From Bacteroidota bacterium (GTDB taxonomy: Bacteria > Bacteroidota > Bacteroidia > NS11-12g > UBA9320), in the NCBI GenBank assembly GCA_016124755.1, contig WGNA01000020.1, positions 38,916-102,915 of the forward strand: DNA of 64,000 bases, in the 5' to 3' direction. The notes below the pieces were generated by a model. It searched no databases and was not told where the DNA came from. It worked only from the letters and a program-made list of their open reading frames with translations. This document shows, in pieces, positions 16,795 through 25,479 of this stretch; position 1 is the stretch's first letter, and the number at the start of each line of letters is the position of its first letter. The position numbers and the translations under genes were made by a program.

Positions 16795-19700
16795 CAGAAT
16801 TCTCCTCCGTAAAATGTGTTGTCGAAATAATAGCGTGTTTTAGTTAACGCGCCTTTGTTGTTGTAGTATTTGCACAGGCCGTTCAGCTCACCGTGAACAT
16901 AAGTGAATTCAATATCGGTTTTGCCGTTTGTATAATAGCGTACAAAGGTTCCGTTATATTCATCCTTTACATAGGTTCCCTTGTACCACATGGTTCCGTC
17001 GGAGTAATACGCAACAATATCTCCGCTTCTCCAGCCTTTGTCGTAATGCAATGTTTTAAAAATTTTGCCTGTGGGATAATAATAGGTATACTCACCATCG
17101 TATTCGTCTTTTTCGATGGTAAATTCAATAGACTTTTTACCGTTTTGAAAATACGCTGTTACCGTTTGTCGCTCGCCATCGACCGGAATTTCTTCTACTG
17201 CTTTTCCGTCTTTCCCGAGATAGCTGTATCCAACCAGAAAATTATCAATGTACCGACGGATTATTGCCAGATCACCCGTAGGAACGTAATATTTACAATT
17301 CCCCTGACGCAAACCTTCCTCGAAATATTCTTCATACATCACTTTACCATTATCAAAATATTCGGTGTATTTGCCATCAAGGTCTCCGTATAAATAACTG
17401 TATTCAGCCTGTAGTTTTCCATTTTTAAAATACTCAATTCCCTTTCCATGCCGGTCTCCGTACAAATAGTTAATTCGCTGACTTTCCTGACCATTTTCGA
17501 AATACCAGATCCATTCGCCATGTCTTTTATCGTTCACGAATTGACCCTTGGTTGAAATTTTACCATCTGCATTGTACCAGACAGCTTCACCGTCGACCAC
17601 CCCGTTTTTATAGTTCAGTTTAACCCGTGTCTGCCCATTGGGATATTTTAATTCTAGCAATCCGTTTCCGTTATCTAACCAGACTTTTTGGAAATGGCCC
17701 ATGGTATCGTAATAAAGACCACCATAATAATCTCCATGTTCGTAATATATTTCGGAGGTAATTCTTCCGTCCTGACCATAATAGATCTGCCAACCGTGAA
17801 GTTCTCCCAGATCGTAATAAGATTTAGAAGTAATTACTCCTGCCGAATTTCGTCCGATGTATTCGCCTTGTCTTTCGTCGTCAACATAATATCCTTCCGT
17901 GGTAATAACCTTTCCGTCTTTTGAAAATTGAACATAATCCCCCTGAACCAAACCGTCAACCGTTTTATATCTGGTTTTCACCTGACCCAGATTGTAGAAA
18001 TACTCAATGGTTCCGTTTGAAACTCCTTCTTTAAAATTCTCTGTTGCTTTTAATATTTTATTCGGATAATATAATTTTCGTTTCCCGTGTAATTCCCCTT
18101 TTTGCATTTCACTTTGCAAGTACATGTAGCCACGGGTATTGTATCCTTTGTATTCAATCGCTTTTCCGGTCTTTTCGCCTTTAGACAGAACTTTTCCTTC
18201 TTTAGAATAAAAACTGTATTTAATTAAATCTCCTTTTTTATATTCTTCATCGCTCAACTTTTCACCACTCGGATAATACGTTGTTGAAACACCGGAAATT
18301 TTCCCTGTCTCATCCAACACATTTTTTACGAGTAGAGAACCGTCGTTGTAGTACGATGAACTTTCTCCAACGAGTTTATTGTCTTTATACCTGCTCTCTC
18401 TTTTGAGTTTACCATTTTCAAAATAGATTTTCTCGAACCCGTCGTATTTCCCGTCTTTAAATGCGGCTTCATACGACAGGTTTCCATTGTCGTACCATCG
18501 CCTTTCAATTCCCTGGATCAGATCATTTTCGTAATTCATAGAATCCGACATTTGCCCGCTCGGAAAATATTTCAATAAAAGTCCGTTGAGTTTGTCGTCT
18601 TTATACGTTCCTTCCAAATAAAGTTTGCCGTTCTGGTGATAGGTTCTTACCGGGCCGTTGAGCACTCCGTTTTTATAAACCACCTCGCGCCGGATTCCAC
18701 CCGTCTGATAATAATATTTTACATCGCCATCGAATAAATTATCTTTAAAAGTGCCCTTTTGAACTAAAACCCCGTGATCGTTATAGCTCTCATAATCACC
18801 GTTGAGATTACCCTGAGAATAATTAATTACTTGACTGAGCACACCCATGTGATTGTAAGTCTTCCAGGTTCCGTCTTGTTTATCATTTTTAAAATTGCCC
18901 TCCGTGCTCATCGAACCGCTTTTATTATAAAACTGCCAATAACCCCGATGCGTTGAATTGGTGTATTCCCCGATGCCGATCAGGTTGCTGTTTTCATAGT
19001 GATATTCAATTTTTCCCGAGCCATCTTCCTTTTCGTGCATACCGAATAAATCTGTAAAGTTTCGGCTGTACCACGACAGGAATGCATTGGTTTTAGATTG
19101 TTTAGCGCGAACTGTTTTTCCGATTTTAGAATTCGGATCCAGATTACGCATCAGGTAATAACTCATTCCTTCAAATACCCCGTCTTTATACAATTTCTCA
19201 AAAAACGGTTTGTAGTATTCGTTCCAGAACCCTTCTTCATCACTGTCGACAGAAGACAAACTGCTCAACAGAAGATAGCTTTGTTTAACAATGGGTTCTT
19301 TGAGTTTCGATTCAACTTTAAATTTTTTATTAAAAGAGAATTTGTTCCGGATCAGCTCATCGATATCCTGATAGCCCTGTTCCAGATTTTTGAGTTTGCT
19401 GTACGTTGTATCGCCATCCATGGTTCCGCCAACATAGCGATCGACGTAGATTAATACATTCACATTTGCTTCGGAATTACTTTGCACCATCAGATACATC
19501 AGATACGACATCAGCGCCTGACTTTCCCACTCGCGCGCCATACATATATTGCCGAGCATGAGGTGAGAATTCGCGTGATACGGATTCATACGAAGATTGG
19601 CGTAGATCGTCTCCATTGCTTCGTCGTAGCGATCGGCCCGCATTTCGGAAACCGCTTTGTTGTAACGCAGACTTGAATTAAAAGGAAAGAGTTTTATGCC

Positions 19701-20075
19701 CCGGTTGTACAGGTTGATCGCACTGTCGTACATTTTAAGTTCTGAGTACGAGGTTCCGAAATTCCGGAAGAACTCAGCCTGGTAAACCGAGTTTAACTCC
19801 AACCCTTTTTTGCAGGTCTCCATTGCTCCCCGATAATTTTCATCTTTGATCTGACTGAGCGACATTTCGTAAAGAGCGAGGGCATAATTCGTATCGTTAC
19901 GATGCACTTTCTGATATTCCCTGATTGCACTTTTGTACGCCTCCTTTTCGTGGAATTCGTATCCCTTGATCAGGAAGTCAGCAGAATTCTGAACAGAATA
20001 GTTCTGCGCATACGTAAATAAAGAAGTGGTTGTGATGAGAGCCGTTAAGGCAAATAGTTTGATTGGCTGGTTCAT
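16794..20075 (-). CDS. Giant TPR and YwqK/MORN-variant repeat protein
   Basis: A 1093-residue exported protein from the ATG at 20075, which begins a good signal peptide (MNQPIKLFALTALITTTSLF.TYAQ). Residues 25-210 are TPR-like helical repeats. From about residue 370 to the end come more than 25 tandem repeats of about 22-24 residues with the pattern G.w..Yy.nGk...e..Yk.g...G, the YwqK / MORN_2 type. The repeats form an extended beta-hairpin array; function is usually unknown. It heads the operon with the two DUF3857 proteins, which suggests a common envelope role. Upstream codons back to 20168 lack a signal and are not used here. Confidence 0.85.
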   Translation of the reverse strand: MNQPIKLFALTALITTTSLFTYAQNYSVQNSADFLIKGYEFHEKEAYKSAIREYQKVHRNDTNYALALYEMSLSQIKDENYRGAMETCKKGLELNSVYQAEFFRNFGTSYSELKMYDSAINLYNRGIKLFPFNSSLRYNKAVSEMRADRYDEAMETIYANLRMNPYHANSHLMLGNICMAREWESQALMSYLMYLMVQSNSEANVNVLIYVDRYVGGTMDGDTTYSKLKNLEQGYQDIDELIRNKFSFNKKFKVESKLKEPIVKQSYLLLSSLSSVDSDEEGFWNEYYKPFFEKLYKDGVFEGMSYYLMRNLDPNSKIGKTVRAKQSKTNAFLSWYSRNFTDLFGMHEKEDGSGKIEYHYENSNLIGIGEYTNSTHRGYWQFYNKSGSMSTEGNFKNDKQDGTWKTYNHMGVLSQVINYSQGNLNGDYESYNDHGVLVQKGTFKDNLFDGDVKYYYQTGGIRREVVYKNGVLNGPVRTYHQNGKLYLEGTYKDDKLNGLLLKYFPSGQMSDSMNYENDLIQGIERRWYDNGNLSYEAAFKDGKYDGFEKIYFENGKLKRESRYKDNKLVGESSSYYNDGSLLVKNVLDETGKISGVSTTYYPSGEKLSDEEYKKGDLIKYSFYSKEGKVLSKGEKTGKAIEYKGYNTRGYMYLQSEMQKGELHGKRKLYYPNKILKATENFKEGVSNGTIEYFYNLGQVKTRYKTVDGLVQGDYVQFSKDGKVITTEGYYVDDERQGEYIGRNSAGVITSKSYYDLGELHGWQIYYGQDGRITSEIYYEHGDYYGGLYYDTMGHFQKVWLDNGNGLLELKYPNGQTRVKLNYKNGVVDGEAVWYNADGKISTKGQFVNDKRHGEWIWYFENGQESQRINYLYGDRHGKGIEYFKNGKLQAEYSYLYGDLDGKYTEYFDNGKVMYEEYFEEGLRQGNCKYYVPTGDLAIIRRYIDNFLVGYSYLGKDGKAVEEIPVDGERQTVTAYFQNGKKSIEFTIEKDEYDGEYTYYYPTGKIFKTLHYDKGWRSGDIVAYYSDGTMWYKGTYVKDEYNGTFVRYYTNGKTDIEFTYVHGELNGLCKYYNNKGALTKTRYYFDNTFYGGEF

Positions 20076-20388
20076 AAATGAATCGCTGAATACTTTTGGT
20101 TTTTTGTTTGTTGAGAGGGCACAATGCTCAATGTCCCGCATTCTGTTCGGGCAATATAGCAATTTCAATTGATAGTAAAATGGTAAATGGTTTTTGTCGG
20201 ATTAAATCTTTTGTCGCAAAGTGAATCCGGTTTTGAAAAAGAGAATTTTGCTTTGATCGGAAGGTGCCGACTCTGAACAATTCGGGCGTGCAATAATTCA
20301 TCTGTACTTCTTCAGAATCTCGGTTGGCATTCATTTAAGTCAGACGGAATCGGTGCTCCTTAAAGCAGTTCTGCAACGTTCAGTTATT

Positions 20389-20424
20389 AAAAAAATAGCG
20401 GATGATCAAAATTGAACATCCGCT
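20389..20424 (-). terminator. Intrinsic terminator after nhaD
   Basis: On the minus strand AGCGGATG and CATCCGCT form an 8-bp stem with a 12-base loop, followed by seven T's. It lies about 150 bp beyond the nhaD stop codon. Confidence 0.8.
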
Positions 20425-20474
20425 GATTTATTGAATTTGGTGTTTGAGCAGATATGTTTATCATGCGCGTTAGA

Positions 20475-20490
20475 AAGGGCTTAAGCCCTT
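20475..20490. repeat. 16-bp perfect palindrome
   Basis: AAGGGCTTAAGCCCTT between nhaD and its terminator. It resembles the short GGGCTnAAGCCC palindromes scattered between genes in many bacteria; role unknown. Confidence 0.5.
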
Positions 20491-20576
20491 CTCATGCCTT
20501 CGAGCATCACTTTAACCACCCCGAACAATTCCTCCTCTCCCGCAACTTCAAACGGTTGGCATTCCGACGAACAACA

Positions 20577-21890
20577 TCAACCCAAAAACTGATGCATAAG
20601 CCAAAACACAGCAATTCCGGAAACATAACCCGATAGTGCCAGAAGCGAAATCCTTTTTAAATACCAAAGAAAGTCGATGTGCAAAATACCCATGGTAGCC
20701 ACTCCGGCCGCCGACCCTATTATAAGGCAACTTCCTCCCGTACCGGCACAGAATGCAAGCAAATCCCAGAACAAATGATCCTGCGGATAAAGCGAAAGAT
20801 TATACATCCCCATAGCTCCGGCCACCAAAGGCACGTTATCGACAACCGACGAAAGCAGTCCGATCACCGTGTTGATCCACCAGATACTTCCCAGATGTTC
20901 TTCTAATGAATGGGCGAGCTGGGCCAAATGTCCTGCTGTTTGCAGTGCCGCTACCGCCAGCAGAATTCCCAGAAAAAACAAAATACTCGGAGTATCGACT
21001 CTTTCGAGAACCGATGAAATGGAAAGCGACTTCCGATGCTGACTTTCCTTGTTTCTATGAAGAATTTCAGTAGTAACCCAAAGCGATCCGAGTCCGAATA
21101 AAATGCCGATGAACGGGGGCAAATGGGTGAGCGTTTTAAAAACCGGCACAAACAAAAGTGCGGCGGTTCCCATAATTAATACTAATCTTTTTTCACGCTC
21201 CGGAACGTGGATCGCTCCTTTATGTGCGAGATCATGACCGGTTGCAGTTTGCAGGTTTCCTTTCATTTTAAAACTCAGAATAGCCAGCGGAACTCCGATG
21301 CAAACCAGACTCGGTATCAGAACTTTCATCACGATGTGGGCTGCCGAAACGTTGCCGCCGATCCACAACATAATCGTGGTAACATCACCAATCGGAGACC
21401 ATGCTCCTCCGGCATTGGCAGCGATTATCATTAATCCGGCGAACATCCACAGATCTTCTTTATCATGAATTATTTTCCGGAGTAAAGTCGCCATTACAAT
21501 GGAAGTGGTGAGATTGTCGAGTACCGAACTCATAAAAAATGTTGTGAGTGAAAGAATCACCAGCAACTTGCTTTTGGAAGTAGTTGAAATACGTTGGGTG
21601 ATGATCGAAAAACCCCCGTGTGCGTCAACCAGTTCAACAATGGTCATAGCTCCGAGAAGAAAGAACAGAATGCCGCCGATATCTCCGATGTGATGCATCA
21701 GGGTTTCATCCATTTTCAATATTCCGGACTCTCCCGAAACATGAAGAATATCGTCTCTTCCGATCGCGAGAGCAACCCAGCAGAAAACAGCAGTTAACAA
21801 TGCCGAAGCAGCTTTATTGATTTTTAACGGGTGTTCCAGTGCGATGGCCACATAGCCCAGAACGAATATGATTGCAATAAATAAGTACAC
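20577..21890 (-). CDS. nhaD: NhaD-type Na+/H+ antiporter
   Basis: A 437-residue polytopic membrane protein of the NhaD family (ion transporter superfamily), which exports Na+ or Li+ in exchange for protons. Recognisable blocks are HHIGDIGGILFFLLGAMTIV, FFMSSVLDNLTTSIVM (conserved SS..DNLT), ANAGGAWSPIGDVTTIMLWI and LSSVVDNVPLVAGAMGMY, the repeated DN motifs of the two inverted halves. It starts at GTG (21890). A terminator follows at 20389-20424. Monocistronic. Confidence 0.92.
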   Translation of the reverse strand: MYLFIAIIFVLGYVAIALEHPLKINKAASALLTAVFCWVALAIGRDDILHVSGESGILKMDETLMHHIGDIGGILFFLLGAMTIVELVDAHGGFSIITQRISTTSKSKLLVILSLTTFFMSSVLDNLTTSIVMATLLRKIIHDKEDLWMFAGLMIIAANAGGAWSPIGDVTTIMLWIGGNVSAAHIVMKVLIPSLVCIGVPLAILSFKMKGNLQTATGHDLAHKGAIHVPEREKRLVLIMGTAALLFVPVFKTLTHLPPFIGILFGLGSLWVTTEILHRNKESQHRKSLSISSVLERVDTPSILFFLGILLAVAALQTAGHLAQLAHSLEEHLGSIWWINTVIGLLSSVVDNVPLVAGAMGMYNLSLYPQDHLFWDLLAFCAGTGGSCLIIGSAAGVATMGILHIDFLWYLKRISLLALSGYVSGIAVFWLMHQFLG

Positions 21891-21975
21891 TAAAGGAAAA
21901 TTAAGAATTGAGAATTAAAGAATTAAGAATGAGAATTGGCGGGCTTTGCCGGTTTAATTCAGGCGCCCGGAAACC

Positions 21976-22323
21976 TCAAATTCTGAAAACACAATTCTTT
22001 AGAAATAAGTGCGCCGGCGGATTTGCTACATGTGTTCCGGATGTAATTCTGAACGCATTAAAATTACCAGAGGAAAGGGCATTAACCTCCGGATTTTTAG
22101 ATAAGATTTCGTTTTTCCTGTCCAGACTAAAATCCTCGGTGATATCGAGAACCAGTGCATTCGCGGCTAACAAATCATGCGTTACCGGGAGATCGTCTGC
22201 GTAAACTCCGCTTTCTGGAACTGAAAAATACGGTATGCTGAGAAACATATCTTCAGCCCGCTCTCCGGTATGTATCGGGGAGATTAAAACAAGAATCCGT
22301 AATACCAGTAATGCTAAATTCAT
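21976..22323 (-). CDS. Possible small exported protein
   Basis: A 115-residue frame starting at an ATG with a hydrophobic N-terminus (MNLALLVLRILVLISPIH) that could be a signal peptide, followed by a non-repetitive acidic domain (VTHDLLAANALVLDITEDFS). No family recognised. An overlapping frame exists on the other strand, so coding status is uncertain; the signal-like start and lack of another explanation for the region favour this one. Confidence 0.35.
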   Translation of the reverse strand: MNLALLVLRILVLISPIHTGERAEDMFLSIPYFSVPESGVYADDLPVTHDLLAANALVLDITEDFSLDRKNEILSKNPEVNALSSGNFNAFRITSGTHVANPPAHLFLKNCVFRI

Positions 22324-22507
22324 AGGCTGGATTCGGCGGCAAAAGTACAAATGGAATAATATGCGTTTGCACCCGGACTAATTTTCTTGCTGCGGGTTCA
22401 GACAAACAGCATTCTCCTTGCGACTCCAGTCTTTTGTTTCCAATCCTGACCAATATCATCTTTCGGGTGTCGGGCATAAACTAATGTTGCGACCTAATTG
22501 CAAATCG

Positions 22508-23902
22508 ATGATTAAAACGATAATAGAACCCTTCCGGATTAAAATGGTGGAACCTATTACCATGCATTCCGAAGAAGAACGGGTTGCCTTTCTCAAAAAA
22601 GCCAGATACAACCCTTTTCAACTTTCATCAGATGAAGTAATAATTGATCTGCTAACCGACAGTGGAACTTCTGCCATGAGTGCTCGTCAATGGGCGGGAA
22701 TGATGGAAGGCGATGAGTCTTACGCAGGTTCTCAGTCGTGGTTAAAAATGGAAAGAGCCATCCGGGATCTCACCGGAATGGAATTTATTTTACCCACGCA
22801 TCAAGGTCGTGCAGCCGAGAGAATTATATACACTTTACTCGGTGGAAAAGGAAAGACTTTTATTTCCAATACTCATTTTGATACCACACGGGCAAATATT
22901 GAATTCAGTGGTGCCGAAGCCATCGACATCCCGATTGAAGAAGGTAAACAACCGCAGACTCTTCATCCTTTTAAAGGAAATATGGATGTCGCATTATTAG
23001 AAGAACTCATCATAAATAAAGGGGCCGAAAACATCGGTGCGGTAATTCTCACCGTAACGAATAATAGCGGCGGAGGACAACCGGTAAGTATGACCAACGC
23101 CCGCAATGTTTCCCAAATCTGTCGAAAGCACGGGGTTCGCTTCCTTCTCGATATGTGTCGCATTGCCGAGAACGCCTATTTCATTCAACTTCGGGAAGAG
23201 GAATTCAGAGATGTAAGTTGCTATAACATCGCCCGGGAAATGTTGTCTCTGGCCGACGGTGCGGTAATGAGTTCTAAAAAAGATGCGCTGGTGAACATGG
23301 GCGGTTTTCTTTCCCTCCGGGATCAGGCTCTCGCCGATGAATGTAAAAACCTTTTGATTATCACGGAAGGATTCACAACATACGGAGGATTATCCGGTCG
23401 CGATATGGAAGCAATTGCGATCGGGTTGAAAGAAGTTTTTCAACCCGACTACCTGCATTACAGAATCCGGAGTACGCAATATCTGGGGGAAAAGCTCACC
23501 GAACTCGGAGTACCTATCATGCAACCAACCGGTGGTCATGCTGTATATGTGGATGCCCGAAACTTTTATAATCATATTCCGGTTGATGAATATCCGGGAC
23601 AAGCGTTGGTTTGTGATCTGTACATAACCGGTGGAATTCGTGCCGTGGAAGTAGGTTCCGTAATGTTCGGTAAATATGCCGGAGACGGGTCGTTTATTCC
23701 TGCGCCGATGGATTTGGTTCGACTGGCAATTCCCCGAAGAGTTTATACGCAAAGTCACATGGAATATGTTGCTGAAGTCTTCTCCATTTTAGTGAAGAAC
23801 AAGCATAAATCAACCGGATTTAAAATCACCAAAGAGCCCGAGTTCCTCCGTCATTTTACGGCGGAGTTTGAGCCGGTGGGTTTGGTTTCCGGGATGAATT
23901 GA
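22508..23902 (+). CDS. tnaA: Tryptophanase / beta-eliminating lyase
   Basis: A 464-residue PLP enzyme of the tryptophanase/tyrosine phenol-lyase family, which cleaves tryptophan (or tyrosine) to indole (or phenol), pyruvate and ammonia. Visible are LPTHQGRAAE (phosphate site), NNSGGGQPVS, FLLDMCRIAENAYF and MSSKKDAL with PLP-binding Lys258. Specificity positions are tryptophanase-like: Asp125 (FDTTR), where tyrosine phenol-lyase has Thr124, and Val382 (RAVEVG), where it has Arg381. Much of the rest (YGGLSGRDMEAIAIGL, GGHAVYVDARNF) reads closer to tyrosine phenol-lyase. The ATG at 22508 aligns with the family's EPFRI start. No tryptophan permease or TnaC leader is seen. Confidence 0.88.
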   Translation: MIKTIIEPFRIKMVEPITMHSEEERVAFLKKARYNPFQLSSDEVIIDLLTDSGTSAMSARQWAGMMEGDESYAGSQSWLKMERAIRDLTGMEFILPTHQGRAAERIIYTLLGGKGKTFISNTHFDTTRANIEFSGAEAIDIPIEEGKQPQTLHPFKGNMDVALLEELIINKGAENIGAVILTVTNNSGGGQPVSMTNARNVSQICRKHGVRFLLDMCRIAENAYFIQLREEEFRDVSCYNIAREMLSLADGAVMSSKKDALVNMGGFLSLRDQALADECKNLLIITEGFTTYGGLSGRDMEAIAIGLKEVFQPDYLHYRIRSTQYLGEKLTELGVPIMQPTGGHAVYVDARNFYNHIPVDEYPGQALVCDLYITGGIRAVEVGSVMFGKYAGDGSFIPAPMDLVRLAIPRRVYTQSHMEYVAEVFSILVKNKHKSTGFKITKEPEFLRHFTAEFEPVGLVSGMN

Positions 23903-23907
23903 AGAAT

Positions 23908-24999
23908 TTATTTCATTTTACACCACAACAGTTTATCGGAAAGAATATAGCCTTCTTTTTTAGAATAAAAACTGCTGACTACCTGAAAATTCAATGGAAT
24001 TCCCTTAAACACATGCGCATCAAATGTTTGCATATTATCGCGGGTCCATAAAATTTTTAGCACCGGAATTAAATTTCCTTCGATATCAAAATTGCCATCG
24101 GAGCCCACAGCGATTAACAAATATGATGATATTCCGAATGGTTGAATGCTCAATACCGATAGTTCGTTTAAACGGGCAAAAGTGTGAATGTTCTGTGCAT
24201 CCGGTGAAATATTGAGTACGGTAGTTCCGGGTTGGCTCGCCAGACACATCTCGTCTGCCCATTTCAATGTCGAACTGAAACCAATGTTTTCCCGGTTATT
24301 CCAGCTCCTGCCGCCATCGGTGCTGAGATAGATATTATTTGATATATCATCAATGGATGTGATAGCAATGGAATCTCCCTTAAAATCACATTTGCTAAAA
24401 AAGCCCGGAAAATCAAACAAGGAGTTCCATGTTTTGCCGGTATCTGAACTTTCCCGAATCCATTGCCGATATTCATTCCCCGATTCATTTGAACAAAGAA
24501 TTAATCTTCCGTCAGATAATGCGGAGACTCCATAAAAAAAGCGCAATCCTGTTTGGTGATAGATTTCCTTCCAGGTTTTACCCCCGTCGAAAGTTTCTAT
24601 TAAAATTCCGCCAAAAGGATCTTTACCCGACATAGCAAATTGAGGAAGACCACCGGCAAGAAATCCATGCTTATCGTCTGTAAAGCACAGATCAAAAATT
24701 TGAAACCGAGAAGTTCTACTGAAATCAAAAGGCTTTGTCCAGTGTTTCCCGCCGTCATCTGTTCTGAATAATTCTCCGTTCAACGAACCCAAAAAACCCA
24801 CATCCCGGTTAATAAATTCAATCATCGAAATTGCGGATGAAGAAAGAGGTAAATCTGCATCGACTTCCTCTATACTGAAAACTTCGTTCTCAAACGGAAG
24901 AACCTGAAATACCAACTCCTCTTTCTCAACACGAGTGCAGGAAAGCCACATAAGCGCGACGATTCCAAAGACCGTCTTTGATACCGTTAAAAATCTCAT
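23908..24999 (-). CDS. Ycf48/BNR-repeat lipoprotein
   Basis: A 363-residue lipoprotein from the ATG at 24999; the signal ends LMWLSC. The mature protein has repeated blade motifs of the BNR/Ycf48 type: RTDDGGKHWTKPF, ETFDGGKTWKEIY, SSDTGKTWNSLF and STDGGRSWNN, which indicate a beta-propeller of about seven blades as in photosystem II assembly factor Ycf48 and sialidases. In Bacteroidota such proteins are non-photosynthetic surface propellers of unknown role. It converges on tnaA with 5 bp between stops, and its 5' end faces the blaI promoter. Confidence 0.75.
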   Translation of the reverse strand: MRFLTVSKTVFGIVALMWLSCTRVEKEELVFQVLPFENEVFSIEEVDADLPLSSSAISMIEFINRDVGFLGSLNGELFRTDDGGKHWTKPFDFSRTSRFQIFDLCFTDDKHGFLAGGLPQFAMSGKDPFGGILIETFDGGKTWKEIYHQTGLRFFYGVSALSDGRLILCSNESGNEYRQWIRESSDTGKTWNSLFDFPGFFSKCDFKGDSIAITSIDDISNNIYLSTDGGRSWNNRENIGFSSTLKWADEMCLASQPGTTVLNISPDAQNIHTFARLNELSVLSIQPFGISSYLLIAVGSDGNFDIEGNLIPVLKILWTRDNMQTFDAHVFKGIPLNFQVVSSFYSKKEGYILSDKLLWCKMK

Positions 25000-25069
25000 G
25001 GCAATAAGCGGCAATTTACCGATTGCCAATAGGTTTCTCTGCAATGCGAGAGTCAGGGTTTTGTGTCAT

Positions 25070-25085
25070 AACTATTTTTATAGTT
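25070..25085. promoter_or_regulatory. BlaI-type operator
   Basis: AACTAT-TTTT-ATAGTT is a perfect 16-bp palindrome. A second ATAGTTAT half-site lies at about 25100-25107. Both overlap the candidate promoter of blaI, so autorepression is likely. Confidence 0.65.
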
Positions 25086-25114
25086 GTATATTTAGAAACA
25101 TAGTTATAGATTCG
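25084..25114 (+). promoter_or_regulatory. Candidate promoter of the blaI-M56 operon
   Basis: TTG at 25084-25086 and TAGATTCG at 25107-25114 with a 20-bp spacer are close to the Bacteroidota TTG-N19-TAnnTTTG promoter. The -7 element ends only 4 bp before the start codon. Confidence 0.5.
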
Positions 25115-25118
25115 AAAC

Positions 25119-25478
25119 ATGAAAAAAGACCTGACCAAAGCGGAGGAGCAAATTATGCAGGCTATCTGGCAAATAGAAAAAGGCTTTGCCAAAGACATTC
25201 TCGAACAACTGGCAGATCCCAAACCGGCCTATAATACAGTTCTTACCGTAATTCGCGTCTTGGTTCAAAAAGGGTTTGTGCGTTTTAATACGTTTGGTAA
25301 ATCCAATGAATATTACCCCACAATCAGCAAAGAGGATTATTCTTCACAGCAATTAAAAAAAATAAAAAAGAACTATTTCAACAATTCGGCAGAAGCGCTA
25401 CTCTCCTTTTTTATACGCGAGAACGATATTGATATGAGCGAACTGGACGATATACTTAAAAGTATTAAACAGAAATAA
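25119..25478 (+). CDS. blaI: BlaI/MecI/CopY-family repressor
   Basis: A 119-residue winged-helix repressor. The typical pattern is present: LTKAEEQIMQAIWQIEKGF, then DPKPAYNTVLTVIRVLVQKG (recognition helix, family consensus 'aytTvlt.l..L..KG.v'), then YYPTISKEDY and a C-terminal dimerisation helix. In the BlaR1/BlaI system the membrane peptidase triggers cleavage of this repressor. It is 1 bp from the M56 gene and shares its promoter. No beta-lactamase gene lies nearby, so the regulated target may be the operon itself or a distant gene. Confidence 0.9.
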   Translation: MKKDLTKAEEQIMQAIWQIEKGFAKDILEQLADPKPAYNTVLTVIRVLVQKGFVRFNTFGKSNEYYPTISKEDYSSQQLKKIKKNYFNNSAEALLSFFIRENDIDMSELDDILKSIKQK

Positions 25479-25479
25479 A

